Position numbers and translations under genes: made by a program | Part shown: piece after piece, positions 1 to 5,736 of the stretch | How positions within the stretch are numbered: the stretch's first letter is position 1 | Layout: each line of letters begins with the position of its first letter | Origin: an uncultured Desulfobacterium sp. | Lineage (GTDB): Bacteria > Desulfobacterota > Desulfobacteria > Desulfobacterales > Desulfobacteraceae | NCBI GenBank assembly: GCA_937124525.1 | Contig: CAKZLA010000246.1 | Coordinates: forward strand, 1 to 6,657 | Direction of reading: 5' to 3' | Length of the DNA: 6,657 nt | Notes under the pieces: generated by a model | The model's database searches: none | What the model was told of the DNA's origin: nothing | Seen by the model: only the letters and a program-made list of their open reading frames with translations

Positions 1-1620
1 ATTTTGAATGCCCAGGCGTCGGGCCCGCCGGTTCCCTATTCATGGAAAAATCCCCGTTTTACACCCCCGGACGAACCCCTTCTTATATATGAAGCCCATG
101 TGGGCATGGCCCAGGAACAAGGCAGGGTGGGTTCCTACCAGGCCTTTGAACAGCATGTCCTGCCCCGGGTGGCCCATGCCGGATATAACACGCTGCAGCT
201 CATGGCCATCCAGGAACATCCCTATTATGGCTCCTTTGGCTACCATGTATCCAGTTTTTTTGCCCCATCCTCCCGGTTCGGTACCCCGGAAGAGTTAAAG
301 CAGCTGGTGGATACGGCCCACGGCATGGGTATCCGGGTCATCATGGATCTGGTGCACTCCCATGCCGTTAAAAATGAAGTGGAGGGTTTGGGCTGTTTTG
401 ATGGTACCCGGCATCAGTTCTTCCATGGGGGGCAGCGGGGGCTTCATTCGCTGTGGGATTCCTATTGTTTTAATTATGGTAAACGCCAGGTGCTTGGCTT
501 TCTGCTGTCCAACTGCCGGTACTGGCTGGAAGAATTTAAAATGGATGGTTTCCGGTTTGACGGGGTGACCTCCATGTTATTTTTAGACCATGGCATTGGC
601 CGGGCATTCACAAATTACGCTGATTATTACCGGGAAGGGGAGGTGGATGAAGCGGCATTAGGATATCTTTTTTTGGCCAACCAAATTATCCACAATATTT
701 TCCCCCGGGCCATCACCATTGCGGAAGAGGTGAGCGGCTACCCCGGCATTGCAGCCCCCCGCCCTCTGGGCGGCACGGGCTTTGATTATAGATTTGCCAT
801 GGGGGTTCCTGATTACTGGATTCGCCTGTTAAAGGATTTTAAAGATGAAGCATGGCCTTTGGGGGCTTTGTGGTACGAGCTTAACGCCCGCCGGGATGAC
901 GAAAAAAGTATCAGTTACGCAGAATCCCATGATCAGGCACTGGTGGGAGATCAGACCCTGTTCATGCGTCTCATGGGTAAAAATATCTACCATGGCATGG
1001 GGGGGACAGAACCGGATATTAAAACATTTCGAGCCCTGGCCCTGCACAAAATGATCCGGTTGATCACCCTGGCAACAGCCGGGGACGGGTATCTTAATTT
1101 CATGGGCAATGAGTTCGGGCACCCGGAGTGGATTGATTTTCCCGGGGCACACAACCAATGGTCTTATCATTATGCCCGGCGGCAATGGTCTTTGAGGGAT
1201 AATCCCGATCTTTATTTTTCTCGCCTTGCAGACTTTGACCTGGCCATGATCAATGGAATAAAGTCGTTTAATATTCCCGGTGATGGCCGGGCAAATTTAT
1301 GCCATCTCCATGAAGACAATAAGATCATCGCCTTTTTCCGGGGCGGGCTTTTGTTTATTTTTAACTTCCATGGCAGCCTGTCATATACAGATTACCTTAT
1401 CCCGGTGCCTCCGGGCAGGTATGGCATGCTCCTGGATACGGATGAAAAAAACTTTGGCGGACAGAGTCGCCTGGCCCGGGGGCAGGTGCATTTTACTATA
1501 CCTTCAACCCTTCCCGGAGAAATTGATAAGCATTTTTTGAGTCTTTATCTTCCCACCCGCACGGCGGTGGTGCTTTTATGGAACCTGAAGAATCGGTCTG
1601 TATCCGCCAGAAGATGGTAG
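1..1620 (+). CDS. glgB: 1,4-alpha-glucan branching enzyme, eukaryote-like GH13 type, 5'-truncated by window edge
   Basis: This enzyme makes alpha-1,6 branches in glycogen by cleaving an alpha-1,4 chain and transferring it, in the cytoplasm. The frame is open to base 1; the TTG at position 4 is only the first start-like codon. About 540 residues are visible, against roughly 650-700 for the full family, so the N-terminal CBM48 region lies outside the window. Numbering from the codon at 4, GH13 region I is DLVHSH (D115, H118, H120), the nucleophile is D186 in DGFRFDGVTS, the general acid is E241 in ITIAEEVSG, and the transition-state stabiliser is D310 in SYAESHDQ. The VHSH form of region I, the string LQLMAIQEHPYYGSFGY and the FDGVTSML segment match eukaryotic branching enzymes better than E. 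coli GlgB, which has a VPGHF type of region I. The C-terminal all-beta domain ends near LPTRTAVVLL, followed by a short extra tail. All catalytic residues are intact. The identification is firm; the subfamily is from memory of the family. Confidence 0.93.
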   Translation: MLNAQASGPPVPYSWKNPRFTPPDEPLLIYEAHVGMAQEQGRVGSYQAFEQHVLPRVAHAGYNTLQLMAIQEHPYYGSFGYHVSSFFAPSSRFGTPEELKQLVDTAHGMGIRVIMDLVHSHAVKNEVEGLGCFDGTRHQFFHGGQRGLHSLWDSYCFNYGKRQVLGFLLSNCRYWLEEFKMDGFRFDGVTSMLFLDHGIGRAFTNYADYYREGEVDEAALGYLFLANQIIHNIFPRAITIAEEVSGYPGIAAPRPLGGTGFDYRFAMGVPDYWIRLLKDFKDEAWPLGALWYELNARRDDEKSISYAESHDQALVGDQTLFMRLMGKNIYHGMGGTEPDIKTFRALALHKMIRLITLATAGDGYLNFMGNEFGHPEWIDFPGAHNQWSYHYARRQWSLRDNPDLYFSRLADFDLAMINGIKSFNIPGDGRANLCHLHEDNKIIAFFRGGLLFIFNFHGSLSYTDYLIPVPPGRYGMLLDTDEKNFGGQSRLARGQVHFTIPSTLPGEIDKHFLSLYLPTRTAVVLLWNLKNRSVSARRW

Positions 1621-1701
1621 ACCTCAATTCATTCCGGCGTGCAAGGTTTGCCGTGGAAACGCACCGGGAACAAGGGTTATTTGTAAGAAATGTCTGAACG
1701 C

Positions 1702-1708
1702 AAAGGAG
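1702..1708 (+). promoter_or_regulatory. Shine-Dalgarno sequence that decides the start of the DUF1848 gene
   Basis: AAAGGAG is a near-perfect anti-16S match. In the DUF1848 frame the only start-like codons behind it are ATT at 1713 (4 bases away) and ATT at 1719 (10 bases away). The frame is closed upstream by TGA at 1695-1697, so the gene cannot begin before this site. Confidence 0.55.
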
Positions 1709-1718
1709 CACCATTAGT

Positions 1719-2732
1719 ATTAAATGGCCCACGACCGAAATTGATACCCCCGAAGGTCCAAGAATTGCAATTGTCCCCTGGATAATATCCGCCAGCAGGG
1801 CAACGGATATTCCTGCCTACTACAGTGAATGGTTTTTTGATAAACTTGAAAAAGGATATGTGCAGTGGATCAATCCTTTTAATCGGCTCAAACCCCAATA
1901 TGTCTCCTTTGCCAATACCTGCGTCATTGTTTTTTGGACCAAGAACCCGGCACCCATGATCCCTTTTTTGAAACACCTGAAAGAACGTGGTATTGCCTGT
2001 TATTTTCAATTTACCCTTAACGACTACGAGGCAGAAGGTTTTGAGCCTGGCGTACCACCGCTGAAGCAGCGCATCGAAACCTTCCAGGCCCTTTCTGAAG
2101 CCCTTGGAAAGGAGTGCGTCATCTGGCGATTCGATCCCCTGCTTCTGACTGACCGCACAGAGCCGGATCAACTTATTTCAAAAATAGATGGGCTTGGGAA
2201 GGTCCTTCATCCTTTTACAGAAAAACTGGTGTTCAGTTTTGCAGATATCATAAATTATAAAAAGGTGATGAAAAGCCTGAACAAAAAAGGTATCAGGTAT
2301 CGTGACTTCGATGCTGTTTCCATGACAGATATGGCCCGTAAGATTAGTAGGATAAATAAACCTTGGGGGCTGAAGCTTGCCACCTGCGGTGAGGTCATCA
2401 ATCTTGCCTCCTTTGGAATTGAACATAACAGATGTGTGGATGATCAATTGATTCTGAGAATCACCGATGCGCCGGGAAGGAACGCAATGTTTGAAAGATT
2501 CCTCGGATATGAACGTCAGAGAGATCTGTTTGCTGACGATCATCGATCTAAAACAAATAATCTCAAAGATAAAGGGCAGAGAAGGGAATGCTGCTGCATT
2601 TACAGCAAAGACATTGGAAGTTACAACACCTGCCCCCATGGATGTCTTTATTGTTATGCCAACGATTCACCAGCATCAGTTGAAAATAACCGGCTGAAAA
2701 TCCGGGTGGAAAATGCGTCTCTTGTTCCCTGA
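1719..2732 (+). CDS. DUF1848-family protein with C-terminal CX3CX2C motif, probable ATT start
   Basis: The product, about 337 residues, belongs by its motifs to DUF1848 (PF08902), a family of unknown function. The N-terminal hallmark WIISASRATDIPAYYSEWF is encoded at about 1779-1835. It is followed by YVQWINPFN, VIVFWTKNP, YFQFTLNDYE, VIWRFDPLLLTD, EKLVFSFADI and a C-terminal segment with CCC (about residues 291-293) and CPHGCLYCYAN (C305, C309, C312). The CX3CX2C spacing is that of radical-SAM [4Fe-4S] clusters, but here it sits at the C-terminus. The first ATG/GTG/TTG in frame is GTG at 1860, which would remove the hallmark. Homologues as I recall them begin near MKWP, matching ATT at 1719 (ATT-AAA-TGG-CCC); ATT at 1713 is the alternative. 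It lies about 100 bases downstream of glgB, with no obvious functional link. Catalysis is unknown; an Fe-S or SAM role is inferred only from the cysteines. The family call is strong and the start uncertain. Confidence 0.85.
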   Translation: MKWPTTEIDTPEGPRIAIVPWIISASRATDIPAYYSEWFFDKLEKGYVQWINPFNRLKPQYVSFANTCVIVFWTKNPAPMIPFLKHLKERGIACYFQFTLNDYEAEGFEPGVPPLKQRIETFQALSEALGKECVIWRFDPLLLTDRTEPDQLISKIDGLGKVLHPFTEKLVFSFADIINYKKVMKSLNKKGIRYRDFDAVSMTDMARKISRINKPWGLKLATCGEVINLASFGIEHNRCVDDQLILRITDAPGRNAMFERFLGYERQRDLFADDHRSKTNNLKDKGQRRECCCIYSKDIGSYNTCPHGCLYCYANDSPASVENNRLKIRVENASLVP

Positions 2733-2781
2733 TAAGGTACAAAGATATGAGTTTTGTCAACGCCTGTGCCGGTAATAACTC

Positions 2782-2802
2782 AACGGTTTTCAACTTACCG
2801 TT
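2782..2802 (+). terminator. Weak hairpin downstream of the DUF1848 gene, possible terminator
   Basis: AACGGT (2782-2787) and ACCGTT (2797-2802) form a 6-bp perfect inverted repeat with a 9-base loop, followed only by TTTAAT. The stem is short and the T-tract poor, so this is a weak candidate. It lies about 50 bases after the DUF1848 stop codon, a plausible place for the end of that transcript. Confidence 0.2.
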
Positions 2803-2936
2803 TAATCAGAACAACATTTATAAAAACAATGGTCGTGAATCAAACAACGTTTGACTACCTATCTTTTTTTAAGTTATATGATTTTAGAATGTCACCTTAA
2901 CATTTTAACAGGTGGCCAATGTTTGACAAAAGTTAG

Positions 2937-2970
2937 CCTCCGGCCTTGATTAATAAATTAAGGTCGGGGG
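2937..2970 (+). other. Strong stem-loop in the leader of the Hfq-like gene
   Basis: Bases 2937-2951 pair with 2956-2970 around the loop AATA. The stem is 15 bp without mismatch if three G-U pairs are allowed. It is followed by a G-run rather than a T-run, so it is not a standard + strand terminator. A second small hairpin, TGTCG (2983-2987) with CGACA (2994-2998), follows, and the ribosome binding site AAGGGG is at 3013-3018. A structured 5' leader is the simplest reading. Upstream, TTGACT (2851-2856) and TATATG (2875-2880) at 18-base spacing form a weak promoter candidate. The rest of 2733-3028 shows nothing I can name. The structure is seen in the sequence; its role is inferred. Confidence 0.5.
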
Positions 2971-3028
2971 GGATATTCGTAGTGTCGTCGGGCCGACATG
3001 ATCATTAAAAATAAGGGGTAAAAGACTG

Positions 3029-3622
3029 ATGAATTATCTTTCAGGATTTAGCGACTACAGACTGGAAAATCAAAATAATTCCATATTTAAAACTGCCATG
3101 GCATCAGGTACTGACTGGTGCATTCATCTGCACGGCAAACCACCTGTCACAGGCCGCATTTTGGGAAATGATGTGTATGAAGTGACCATTGACTCCAGGG
3201 AAACCGGACAATGCAACATACAAAAATTGGTTGTCAAATATTTATACCCGGTGGAGCACCATGAAAAAATTCCAAAGCTCATCAAAAAGATTGATAAAAA
3301 AGTTAAAAAATTAAATCTGGAGCCAACGGAAAATTTCCGGGAACGGCATTTTATAAAAAATAAAACCCTGTATCCCCTGATGAAAAAACGTGAGGTGCTT
3401 TTTTTTACCCTGCTGGAGGGCGATATCATTCGAGGCCTGGTCCAGGATTTCAGCATGTTTGATATTACGGTGGCACTGAAGGGAGGAGTGCCTTTGACAT
3501 TTTTGAGACACAGCATCTATGATGTCAAAAATAAGGCCGGTCGCTGTTTCTTAAAGTCCTTTCAGGAGGAGGCCCAGGACTGGAAAAAAAGTGATTTGTA
3601 TGTTTTTGAAAATCAGGAATAA
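3029..3622 (+). CDS. Probable tandem Hfq/Sm-like domain protein (197 aa)
   Basis: I do not recognise a named family; the call rests on motif reading. Residues about 111-168 resemble one Hfq protomer. A short helix-like segment (NKTLYPLMKKREV) precedes an Sm1-like pattern (FTLLEGDIIRGLVQDFSMFDITVAL), and an Sm2-like FLRHSIYDV (158-166) recalls the YKHAISTV of Hfq. Residues about 18-76 repeat the layout: NSIFKTAMASGTDW, then IHLHGKPPVTGRILGNDVYEVTID, then KLVVKYLYPVE. A lysine-rich linker (about 79-98) separates the halves. Hfq itself is usually 70-100 residues with one such domain, so this would be a duplicated form. There is no signal peptide or membrane segment, and the basic linker would suit an RNA-binding cytoplasmic protein. 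ATG at 3029 has AAGGGG ten bases upstream. The gene stands alone between two non-coding regions and is visibly more A-rich than its neighbours. That the ORF is a real gene is likely; the Sm-like assignment is an inference at moderate confidence. Confidence 0.72.
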   Translation: MNYLSGFSDYRLENQNNSIFKTAMASGTDWCIHLHGKPPVTGRILGNDVYEVTIDSRETGQCNIQKLVVKYLYPVEHHEKIPKLIKKIDKKVKKLNLEPTENFRERHFIKNKTLYPLMKKREVLFFTLLEGDIIRGLVQDFSMFDITVALKGGVPLTFLRHSIYDVKNKAGRCFLKSFQEEAQDWKKSDLYVFENQE

Positions 3623-3629
3623 TTCCTGA
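3613..3629 (+). other. Perfect short palindrome across the stop codon of the Hfq-like gene
   Basis: TCAGGAAT (3613-3620) and ATTCCTGA (3622-3629) are exact inverse complements around a single A, and the TAA stop (3620-3622) lies at the centre. As RNA it would fold with about a 5-base stem and an AT-rich loop. No T-tract follows, so a terminator is unlikely; it may be a protein-binding site or chance. Confidence 0.25.
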
Positions 3630-3661
3630 AATTATCTTGATACATCCCTCAAGGAGAACCA

Positions 3662-3696
3662 GTTCAGGGCTTGGTTTCATTTCGGCCGCCCTGGAC
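3662..3696 (+). repeat. Imperfect inverted repeat, 9-bp stem
   Basis: GTTCAGGGC (3662-3670) pairs with GCCCTGGAC (3688-3696) with one G-U pair and a 17-base loop. No T-run follows. It lies just upstream of the larger palindromic element and could be a transcript-end structure for the Hfq-like gene or part of the same repeat cluster. Confidence 0.3.
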
Positions 3697-3712
3697 AGTT
3701 TATGTGCCATCA

Positions 3713-3799
3713 GGGTCAGGCTTGTGTTATTGGGATTTTTGTCAATATCCTTTGTTTAAATAGCACCTTAACAAAAACGCAATGACACAGGCCTGACCC
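3713..3799. repeat. 87-bp palindromic element with about 32-bp imperfect terminal inverted repeats (MITE/REP-like)
   Basis: The left arm (3713-3745) begins GGGTCAGGCTTGTGT. The right arm (3768-3799), read on the - strand, begins GGGTCAGGCCTGTGT. Aligned by hand the arms agree at 28 of 33 columns, with four substitutions and one single-base gap; two substitutions still pair as G-U in RNA. The central 22 bases (3746-3767) contain TTTAAA. The direct repeat CCATC occurs at 3707-3711 and 3799-3803, which may be a target duplication or chance. There is no coding capacity. A long imperfect palindrome with G-rich ends is the layout of REP/BIME repeats mobilised by RAYT transposases, and of small MITEs. 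Membership in such a family is inferred; the palindrome itself is directly visible. Confidence 0.6.
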
Positions 3800-3885
3800 C
3801 ATCCTCAAATGACCGAAGTTAAAACCAATCCCCCCATTTTAAATTCAAACTCTGCCTACCTTGATATCTTCATTTTTTTCACCCC

Positions 3886-3913
3886 TTGACAAAGCATAAA
3901 CGATTATTTTAAA
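3886..3913 (+). promoter_or_regulatory. Candidate sigma70 promoter for the TRAP locus
   Basis: TTGACA (3886-3891) is a perfect -35 box. TTTAAA (3908-3913) at 16-base spacing matches four of six -10 positions, in an AT-rich stretch. Transcription would begin near 3920, giving a leader of about 100 bases before dctP, with a small CCCGG/CCGGG inverted repeat at 3928-3932 and 3947-3951. The rest of 3800-4017 shows nothing else I can name. Confidence 0.4.
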
Positions 3914-4017
3914 AGTAGGCCCTTACGCCCGGAGTTGAACAATATACCGGGAAGTAAATAGACCTATGGTTTACGAGTTTATTTTTTAACTGATTATTAA
4001 TTAAGAAGGTTTATACA

Positions 4018-5073
4018 ATGAAAGTTAGATCCTTACCCTTTGCACTTGTCGTTAGTTTCTTGCTCACTGCGTTCATGGCCGGCAGTGCCCTTGCTTCGGA
4101 CAAGATTGTCTGGAAAATGGCCAGTTCATGGCCAAAGGGAACCATCCTCCAGGAAATTGCCGATGATTTTGCAGCCCAGGTCACAAAAATGAGTGATGGA
4201 CGGCTCACCATAAAAAGTTATCCTGCCGGTGTTTTAATGGGTGCTCTGGAAGTCACAGATGCCGTACGCATGGGAACCATAGACGCTGCCCACAGTTCCC
4301 CCAGTTACTCGGTGGGGCAGCTTTCCGCTGCTCCTCTTTTTGGATACATTCCCTTTGGTATGGAAGCCATCCCCTACCTTACCTGGATGTATGTGGGAGA
4401 AGGGAAGGCGCTTTTCACCAGGTTATATGAGAAATATGATTTTGGTTATGTGGCACCCTGCGGTATACTTCCCAGCGAGGACCTGGCCTGGTCCAACAAG
4501 CCCATCACAACCATGGATGATTTCAAGGGGCTCAAGTTCAGGACTTCGGGTTACTGGGGGGAAATCCTCAGTGCCGCCGGTGCATCGGTGATGATGCTTC
4601 CTGCCGGTGAAGTTTATGAGGGCCTCCAGAGAAATGTTCTGGATGCCGGGGAGTTCAGTATCCCCAGCATTGATAAGGATCTGGCATTTTATGAAATTGC
4701 CGAATACCTCCTGGTTCCCGGTATTCATCAGACCAGCACCTTCATGGACATCAAAATCAACAAAAATTCCTGGAATAAATTGTCAGAAGACCTTAAAGAG
4801 ATCATTCGGGTGGCCAGTGAGTCCGCCACCATGCGTCTGCTAACCCGATCCATCAACAGGGATGTGCCCGCCCTGGACTTCTTTAAGGCCAAAGGGGTGA
4901 AAATTCAGTATTTAGATCCCAAAATCCAGACGGAACTTGCCAAAACCTCCAGGGAACTCATGGAAAAGAAAGCGGCCCAGGACCCCTTTTTTAAAGAAGT
5001 GTGGGAATCACAGAAAAAATTCAGGACGGGTTATGATAATTATAAATCGCTTATGACTCCTTCTTATCAATAA
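4018..5073 (+). CDS. dctP: TRAP transporter periplasmic solute receptor, DctP family (TakP-like)
   Basis: This is the extracytoplasmic receptor of a tripartite ATP-independent periplasmic transporter; it binds an organic-acid anion and delivers it to DctQM. The 351-residue length is normal. A signal peptide covers residues 1-26: a basic MKVR, a hydrophobic core and an A-L-A cleavage site before SDKIVWKMASSW. The motif GLKFRTSG carries R175, at the place of the conserved arginine that salt-bridges substrate carboxylate in DctP proteins. LPAGEVYEGLQRNVLDAGEF (194-213) and the following DKDLAFYEIAEYLLVPG resemble TakP-type receptors for 2-oxo acids more than DctP for C4-dicarboxylates. The substrate could be a 2-oxo acid, hydroxy acid or other monocarboxylate and cannot be fixed by eye. 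ATG at 4018 has AAGAAGG eight bases upstream. dctQ and dctM follow, separated by a terminator-like hairpin. The family call is very secure. Confidence 0.95.
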   Translation: MKVRSLPFALVVSFLLTAFMAGSALASDKIVWKMASSWPKGTILQEIADDFAAQVTKMSDGRLTIKSYPAGVLMGALEVTDAVRMGTIDAAHSSPSYSVGQLSAAPLFGYIPFGMEAIPYLTWMYVGEGKALFTRLYEKYDFGYVAPCGILPSEDLAWSNKPITTMDDFKGLKFRTSGYWGEILSAAGASVMMLPAGEVYEGLQRNVLDAGEFSIPSIDKDLAFYEIAEYLLVPGIHQTSTFMDIKINKNSWNKLSEDLKEIIRVASESATMRLLTRSINRDVPALDFFKAKGVKIQYLDPKIQTELAKTSRELMEKKAAQDPFFKEVWESQKKFRTGYDNYKSLMTPSYQ

Positions 5074-5153
5074 AAGTCTCGTCCTGGAACCGCTGGCCAG
5101 TTGTAAGTTTTTTATGTGAGTTGTGCCAGAGTTTCAGTTTCGAGCCTTCAACC

Positions 5154-5200
5154 ATATAAAAGCCGCCATGCCATATTGTGCGGCTTTTATATCTTTTCTT
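5154..5200 (+). terminator. Intrinsic terminator/attenuator between dctP and dctQ
   Basis: ATATAAAAGCCGC (5154-5166) and GCGGCTTTTATAT (5180-5192) form a perfect 13-bp stem with a 13-base loop, followed by CTTTTCTT. The GC core flanked by A4 and T4 tracts could terminate in both directions. It lies within the TRAP locus, and no convincing promoter is visible between it and dctQ. It is therefore best read as a leaky terminator that lowers permease expression relative to the abundant receptor. Confidence 0.85.
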
Positions 5201-5217
5201 AGACCAGGTCAAAAAAA

Positions 5218-5736
5218 ATGAACCAGATACAGGCGATAATAAAATCTATAGATGCACTAAGTGAATTCACAGGAAAGGTTATGATCTGGCTTGTTGTGGT
5301 GCTCACAGCTGTGATCGGTTACGAAATTTTCTCCCGATATGTCCTGAATGCACCCACAAAGTGGGCCTTTGACATCAGCTACATGATCGGTGGCACCTTT
5401 TTCCTCATGGGAGAAGCGTGGACTCTGAAAAAAAATCAGCATGTGAGAATCGATATTTTTTACAACAGGTTTTCACAGCGTAGAAGGGCGTTCATTGATA
5501 TTTTTTTCTATCTTATTTTTTTTTTCCCCCTCTGGGCAGGACTTTTCTATGCCCTGATCCCCTATGTTCAGTTTTCCTGGGAAATGGGCGAGCGATCCAT
5601 GCAGGGATACTGGCAACCCATTCTCTATCCATTCAAAACCATAATGCCTGTGGGCGTTTTCCTTTTGCTGCTCCAGGGAGTTGCGGAATTTTTGAAAAGC
5701 GTTGTTATCGCATGCGGGGGAGATGAAATCCAATGA
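5218..5736 (+). CDS. dctQ: TRAP transporter small permease subunit, DctQ family
   Basis: This is the small inner-membrane subunit of the TRAP carrier and partners DctM. At 172 residues it has the usual length. Four hydrophobic segments are visible at about 20-40, 52-70, 91-112 and 139-160. The loop SRYVLNAPTKWAFDISYM (39-56) is the typical DctQ signature of an arginine followed by P and W before the second helix. The tail segment GYWQPILYPFKTIMPVG is also family-typical. ATG at 5218 follows a run of A with only a weak AGG at 5206-5208, so initiation may be poor, in line with lower expression than dctP. Its stop codon overlaps the dctM start in ATGA, indicating translational coupling. Confidence 0.93.
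   Translation: MNQIQAIIKSIDALSEFTGKVMIWLVVVLTAVIGYEIFSRYVLNAPTKWAFDISYMIGGTFFLMGEAWTLKKNQHVRIDIFYNRFSQRRRAFIDIFFYLIFFFPLWAGLFYALIPYVQFSWEMGERSMQGYWQPILYPFKTIMPVGVFLLLLQGVAEFLKSVVIACGGDEIQ

Noticed and set aside
829..1185. 118-codon - strand ORF inside the branching enzyme gene
   Set aside because: It is antisense to a region with intact GH13 motifs and has no recognisable domain; a codon-bias shadow.
1690..1785. Short ORF from ATG 1690 (MSERKGAPLV..., 31 codons) overlapping the DUF1848 start in another frame
   Set aside because: There is no ribosome binding site before it and the peptide is not recognisable. It would need a frameshift to join the DUF1848 frame, whereas that frame already reads well from its own Shine-Dalgarno.
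1860..2732. GTG at 1860 as start of the DUF1848 protein
   Set aside because: It would cut off the conserved SASRATDIPAYYSEWF segment encoded in frame just upstream, and the possible ribosome binding site (AAAGGA) is too close to the GTG.
2998..3021. Seven-codon upstream ORF (MIIKNKG) in the leader of the Hfq-like gene
   Set aside because: It has no ribosome binding site and no meaningful codon run, and the AAGGGG of the real gene lies within it; probably chance.
3525..3710. 61-codon ORF on the - strand overlapping the end of the Hfq-like gene
   Set aside because: It shadows a supported + strand gene, lacks recognisable motifs, and its 5' part is covered by inverted repeats.
3613..3803. CRISPR-like or tandem repeat array in the intergenic region
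   Set aside because: The repeats are inverted, not regularly spaced direct repeats, and no cas genes are present.
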